From Whitmania pigra (lineage: Eukaryota; Annelida; Clitellata; Hirudinida; Haemopidae), in assembly GCA_021613335.1 (NCBI GenBank), contig JAJTWR010000458.1, positions 1,447,001-1,511,000 on the forward strand: DNA of 64,000 nt, written 5' to 3'. Shown in pieces: positions 60,001-64,000 of this stretch. Each line of letters opens with the position of its first letter. Within the stretch, counting starts at the first letter, position 1. Position numbers and translations under genes: made by a program. Below the pieces are notes generated by a model. The model was given only the letters and a program-made list of their open reading frames with translations. It did no database searches and had not been told where the DNA came from.

Positions 60001-60822
60001 AACAATCTTTGACGCATGAATGACAGTGAACTTTTTGACATTGAGTTATAGGATAACTTGCACAACTTCAAAATAAAATCCATCGAAAGAAATTACAATT
60101 ACATCTAAACATAACTTTACAGAACGAAATGTATTTCTGTATTTGACTCGTAACATAAACAGTTGACTGGGAATATAGAAAAGGGATAAAGAAACACAAG
60201 AGACGAGACACACTTCTCAGTAATACTATTGGGTACACAATCAAACAAAGTTGGTGAAACATGGATGAACTTTTGATAGAAACTAACAATGGACAAGACA
60301 ATTGGTGAGAGAAACATATTTTTAAAACAAATGCTATACGTTCCTAGGTATTAGCCATAAGAAACAAAGTTGAAATCGTTAAAATAAATCATCCCAAAAC
60401 AAAAGAAACAAATTTCCAAATATTCATTTCCTGAGGTGTATCGATGCCGAAATAAATTTACATTTAATCAAAAAAACACAGTGAAGGTGATGTGATGCTC
60501 ATCACAATTAGCATAGCACCCAATGCAACCTTATTTCACAAGATATAATAGCTGCCAATAGCTACGATGATTCAAGAAACTTATCACAACTCAGACAAAT
60601 GAGTCATGCTGATACAAATACTGTTGCTGTTGTTGTTGTTGCTGTCCGATTCCACAAAATAAAAGTACAATTGCATTGTCACATCTTTCAGTTATCAGCA
60701 GCAACAAGATAATAGATAATTATAACATAATTATATAATTATAATACACGGAAATTACTGTTTTGGCGGTGGTCTTGGAAGGACTTTCATCCAATTGTGA
60801 TTCCTGAGAAATTAATTTCACT
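55899..60822. other. Convergent spacer between RBMS and the ADAM-like gene
   Basis: This should hold both 3' untranslated regions, which converge. There is an AATAAA at 56317-56322. GAT runs occur near 56013 and 56463, a TTA run near 57030-57065 and GTT/GTC repeats near 57537-57575. No additional exon is convincing. Confidence 0.5.
57215..57368. repeat. 18-19-bp minisatellite
   Basis: About eight units of CATTATTATTTTGCATATT, alternating with variants ending GCTGTT or GCAATT. All three plus frames stay open through it, giving artefactual Tyr/Phe-rich translations. Confidence 0.9.
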
Positions 60823-63800
60823 TCAATCATCAACATCATCATCAGGTGCACCAGGAGAACCCGGGGCTTTGGTGTAGGCCCCCCTGGGATCAGGCCTGAA
60901 GACGTCGGCATTAGTATTTCTACTCCTGCTAGGAAGTTTTTCTAAATGTTGAGGCGAAGAACAATTGATGGACTTATTGGACTGCTGGTCGTGAGAGTCC
61001 CAGCAGTTTTTCAGCTGCAGTGAGGTCAGCATTTCATCCCGCTGGTGATGAGCGCAACTCTGAGCAGTTCGAGAACTCAAGAATGCAGACGATTCTCCAC
61101 GACCGCATGCGGACACTCCGACAGGATTGGTTTGTTTCGTCGCCTCCTTCATTGCGCATTTAGTCGTTCGATCGGCAGACCTTCTCGAAGGCAACAAGGA
61201 GGAGTCTCGCTTTTTGTTAAACTCGGAGATTTGAGATGGATCGTGGGCTAAGGCCTCCGAAAGTGATGAAGTAAAAGTGGAACAAGAAGAGTTTGGTGAG
61301 GATGATGATGACAGTGATGCTTCATCATTTGCACAGGATTTGAGATTATTTTGCTGTCCAGCTTTGGGAATTACAAGTGGCTGGGTACTAAATGAAGCAT
61401 TCTTTGAGGTGGGTAAAGATTGTGGTGAGTATTCTGAACACAATGAGGGGGCAGGAGCGATCGGACGAGGAGAAGTTTCGAGATCACTCGTTGATAAAAA
61501 CGAAGACATGGTGCCCGTTCCGTCGACAAAAGAACATTCCTCAACCACATTTCTACCAGCCTTTGATTTTTTAGTCAATTTTTCACAATCCATACTTCTA
61601 GATTCATCTTTCAAGTCACTTTCTGTCAAAATGTTTCGGCTTAAAACTTTTGAATTGTCCCTTTTACTTATTTCAGATAAAGCACCTTTCACCTCCGTTG
61701 GGTTGATGTGCTCAGATACCTTTGGCAGAATGTCAGGCATGGTTGCCAACGAATTTCGGACAGACTTCCCTTCATCTCTAGAGTTGTTTGCATTTTGGTT
61801 GATTGACGAACTTTCAGATTCAATTCTGTTCCTTACTTTCATAGCATCATTAACCCTTTCCCTCTTAGGTATGCCACTACCACAAACTGCTGAATCACCT
61901 GGAATACTGCTCACATCACTCCCCGTGTTGGCAGCAGCATCCTCTTGAGCCGCAGCTCTGTTTCTTCTCTGACCTTTGCTCTCTGGCCTTTTGAGAATAC
62001 CCCTGTCAGGTGGATCTGGGAGTGGCAAATAGGTGGCCTTTGCCTCTTTACCAATTTTGATGTTCACTTCACCACTGTTTCTTTTGCTGCTCTTCTCACT
62101 CTCTGTCTCGCTATGGTTTGATCCTTTCATGGCTTTTCTCAGTTTGTCGGCCCTTAACATTCAATAATTTATTAATTAAATTCATATTTAAACAAATTGA
62201 ATAGCAATTTAATATTAAGCAAGTCGGATACAATAGTGCCTGTTTCACACAAGCAGTTGGTCAGCAACAATCAAACAGCAAATCGCGTCTCGTTACGGAT
62301 TTCTTACCTGTAGGATGGCAAACTCCCGAACGAAATGATTCTGTTGACCCTTGAACTCGTCTCGCAAACTGATTTGCACATCAGAGATTGGTTCCTTAGT
62401 TGGCATATTTGCTGTTTCTTAGTCAACTTTGGAGTTTTCCTCCTAAATAAGCAGTGATATAAACATGATTCATACAGGAACTTGAAAACCAAAATTTAGG
62501 ACTTTTTTAGGACTTTTTAGGACCTTTTACTCCATTTTTTAGGACCAGCAATAATAACAAAAATAACGATATTTAGATTTTAATTATTCATTTTTGTATA
62601 ATTTAGACATAAAACACAAGAATTAACTATTATTATTTAAATAAAAATCAAATTTCCAAGTCTTTCTCTAAAGTTGCAATTTCTGTCGCTTTTGCCTTGC
62701 TATCTATCCTCAGGCTGTTTGTCTGGACCAAAAGATCCATGGTTCTTACACTTTCATCCATTAATATTCGAAATTCTGTCCAACATATCCCTGTCATGTT
62801 TTAGAGTCTTCTTCCTCAGCATGATCATGCCCTCTTCATCTGCTTTACGTTTTGAGATTACAGCTGCCTGTTGCTCTTCCTCATGCAAGGTATTCAAATA
62901 AAATTTATATCTTTGTCTTGATGCTTTAAAATGGCTCAGGACAGATTTATCTATCCTAAAATTGCTTATACCTCCAACACTGTTAATATGGTCTCTAATT
63001 ATCCTCCTTGCATTCAAGTTCTTTACTTTTTGATTCTCACAAATCATACTTTTATTTATGGAGAAACCTCTTTCAACAGATGCCTGACCATGACTATCTC
63101 CCTTCATATCCATCATTATTTTTTGAACCTTTATCATTTTTTAGGACTTTTTAGGACCTGTACGAACCATGTATAAAAGAAGCATAATCAAAACTGAGGA
63201 GATCATATAAGTAATTTTTTTTTATAAGTAATTTGCATTTGATTGCGAAACGTTGTTTTGTTTTACTAATTGTATAAATATACAATTGATAAAAATGACT
63301 CTCACCTGTAACAAATAAGGCAAAGAATGAGAATGGCAGATGCACCAACGATGACGCAACTCATGGCTCCAAGGAGCCATAGAGCATTGGCTGTATTTCT
63401 GATGCTGTCCATGATAACTTTATCGGCTAAAATAAAACCAACAAAGTTTAACAAGTAAGAAACAATTAAATTTGATAATTTATTAAAAACTAATAAAAAC
63501 CAAGAAAGTAAAGTCACGGGCATTGCTTGAGTAAGTTAGTTTGCTAGAATAAGTTGAAAAGAAACAGCTGGTGGTTACAATCCATCAGTAGCTTCAAACC
63601 TGCATAAGTCTTGTTGAACATACTGCTGTTGTTGTTGTTGTAATACTGGAAATCCTCCCCAGCATTGAGAGTTTTAGAAAACTCATCAGCCGGTGTCAAA
63701 GGCACTTTGGTTTTGTTGGCAGGTGAGCTGCAATCGTTGCCAGAATATTGCAGGTCGCAAAAACATTCCAGCTTGTCCGTACAAACCTGCGATACACAAG

Positions 63801-64000
63801 TACAACTTGTGATAAGTATTGCAGTGCATATCATTTGCATCAAAGAAGTTTTAAAAAAGTACACGTTACAAACAATTAATATCCATTAAAATCATGGATA
63901 TCAATAAAATAAATTGTCGTGATATTTTACATGTCGACATTGCAACAAAATTATACAAATGACCGTCATTATTCTTAACTCACTCCATTTCCCGAGCACG
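60823..64000 (-). CDS. ADAM-like single-pass membrane protein, C-terminal part (5' end outside window)
   Basis: Exons in coding order: 63984-64000 (partial), 63600-63786, 63306-63426, 62308-62442, 60823-62152; all phases match. The first two give an EGF-like module CSGNG-VCTDKLECFCDLQYSGNDC, as found after the Cys-rich domain of ADAM metalloprotease-disintegrins. A juxtamembrane Asn-rich linker with potential glycosylation sites (NNNNSSMFNKT) follows. The next exon carries a transmembrane helix (ALWLLGAMSCVIVGASAILI), then a basic stop-transfer RRKTPKLTKK. The cytoplasmic tail is about 490 residues, Ser-rich and disordered, with a possible proline motif TYLPLPDPPDRG, ending acidic PDDDVDD. 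No protease or disintegrin domain is in view, so the family call rests on the EGF-TM-tail layout. Other EGF-containing receptors remain possible. A downstream in-frame alternative segment at 60720-60800 (DESPSKTTAKT) could be an alternative end. Confidence 0.7.
62458..63177 (-). mobile_element. CATGGTTC-type DNA transposon in an ADAM-like intron
   Basis: The element spans 62464-63171 (708 bp). Left end CATGATTCATACAGG and right end CCTGTACGAACCATG are imperfect inverted repeats (13 of 15), followed inside by TAGGACTTTTTAGGACC blocks on both sides. TATAAA flanks it directly on both sides, a candidate 6-bp target duplication. A minus-strand frame at 62754-63137 reads SHGQASVERGFSINKSMICE with coiled Lys/Glu-rich sequence downstream. 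The xERGFSxNK core resembles the transposase C-terminal region of hAT-like elements, but I am not certain of the superfamily. The same terminus occurs at 13932-13984. Confidence 0.75.

Noticed and set aside
61277..61948. Long plus-strand frame opposite the ADAM-like tail
   Set aside because: Antisense shadow of the Ser-rich minus-strand exon, which is in phase with the EGF and membrane exons.
1..64000. CRISPR array, operon, origin or bacterial-type defence system
   Set aside because: The window is intron-bearing animal DNA; the regular repeats found (58-bp and CCAT arrays) have no spacers.

Overview
The window is AT-rich nuclear DNA of an invertebrate animal. Genes are split by GT-AG introns of tens of bases to about 8.5 kb, simple-sequence repeats are abundant, and the genes are metazoan (protein 4.1, PCF11, a JNK-type MAP-kinase phosphatase, RBMS, an ADAM-like membrane protein). 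I cannot fix the phylum from sequence alone.

Layout: (1) 148-4902, minus, twelve in-phase exons of a FERM-domain protein 4.1 homologue running off the left edge. (2) 6530-9924, minus, a dead C-terminal-cassette-only copy of the spliceosomal helicase BRR2/SNRNP200, with a nonsense codon, a broken splice donor and a frameshift. (3) 10558-13125, minus, an essentially intronless TRIP12/UFD4-type HECT ubiquitin ligase reading with two frameshifts. (4) 13820-17950, a transposon graveyard: hAT ends, a LINE scrap, two different hAT transposases fused tail to middle, and a 650-bp Merlin deletion derivative nested in the second hAT with a perfect 8-bp target duplication. (5) 18587-21547, minus, a compact intact PCF11 (699 aa). 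(6) 22919-23388, a large CCAT satellite. (7) 25784-34309, plus, a seven-exon DUSP8/16-like phosphatase (1120 aa). (8) 36136-55898, plus, an eleven-exon RBMS-type RNA-binding protein (432 aa) with two very long introns that contain a LINE, a dead GTF2IRD2/ZBED5-like hAT, SINE-like tails and a 58-bp tandem array. (9) 60823-64000, minus, the 3' part of an ADAM-like EGF/transmembrane protein with a long cytoplasmic tail and a small terminal-inverted-repeat element in one intron.

The intact genes are unrelated housekeeping and signalling genes, not a cluster: cortical cytoskeleton (4.1), 3'-end formation (PCF11), MAPK signalling (DUSP), mRNA binding (RBMS) and cell surface (ADAM-like). The unusual interval is 6.5-17.7 kb, where two decayed gene copies lie next to nested transposons. 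I found no convincing new biological system. The best leads are the decayed BRR2 cassette, the nested Merlin/hAT chimera, the transposon sitting 21 bp from a splice acceptor, and the 58-bp array that forms a splice-acceptor region.

Exon boundaries were placed by hand from GT/AG sites, reading phase and remembered family alignments. All intact multi-exon models keep phase throughout. No database or expression evidence was available.
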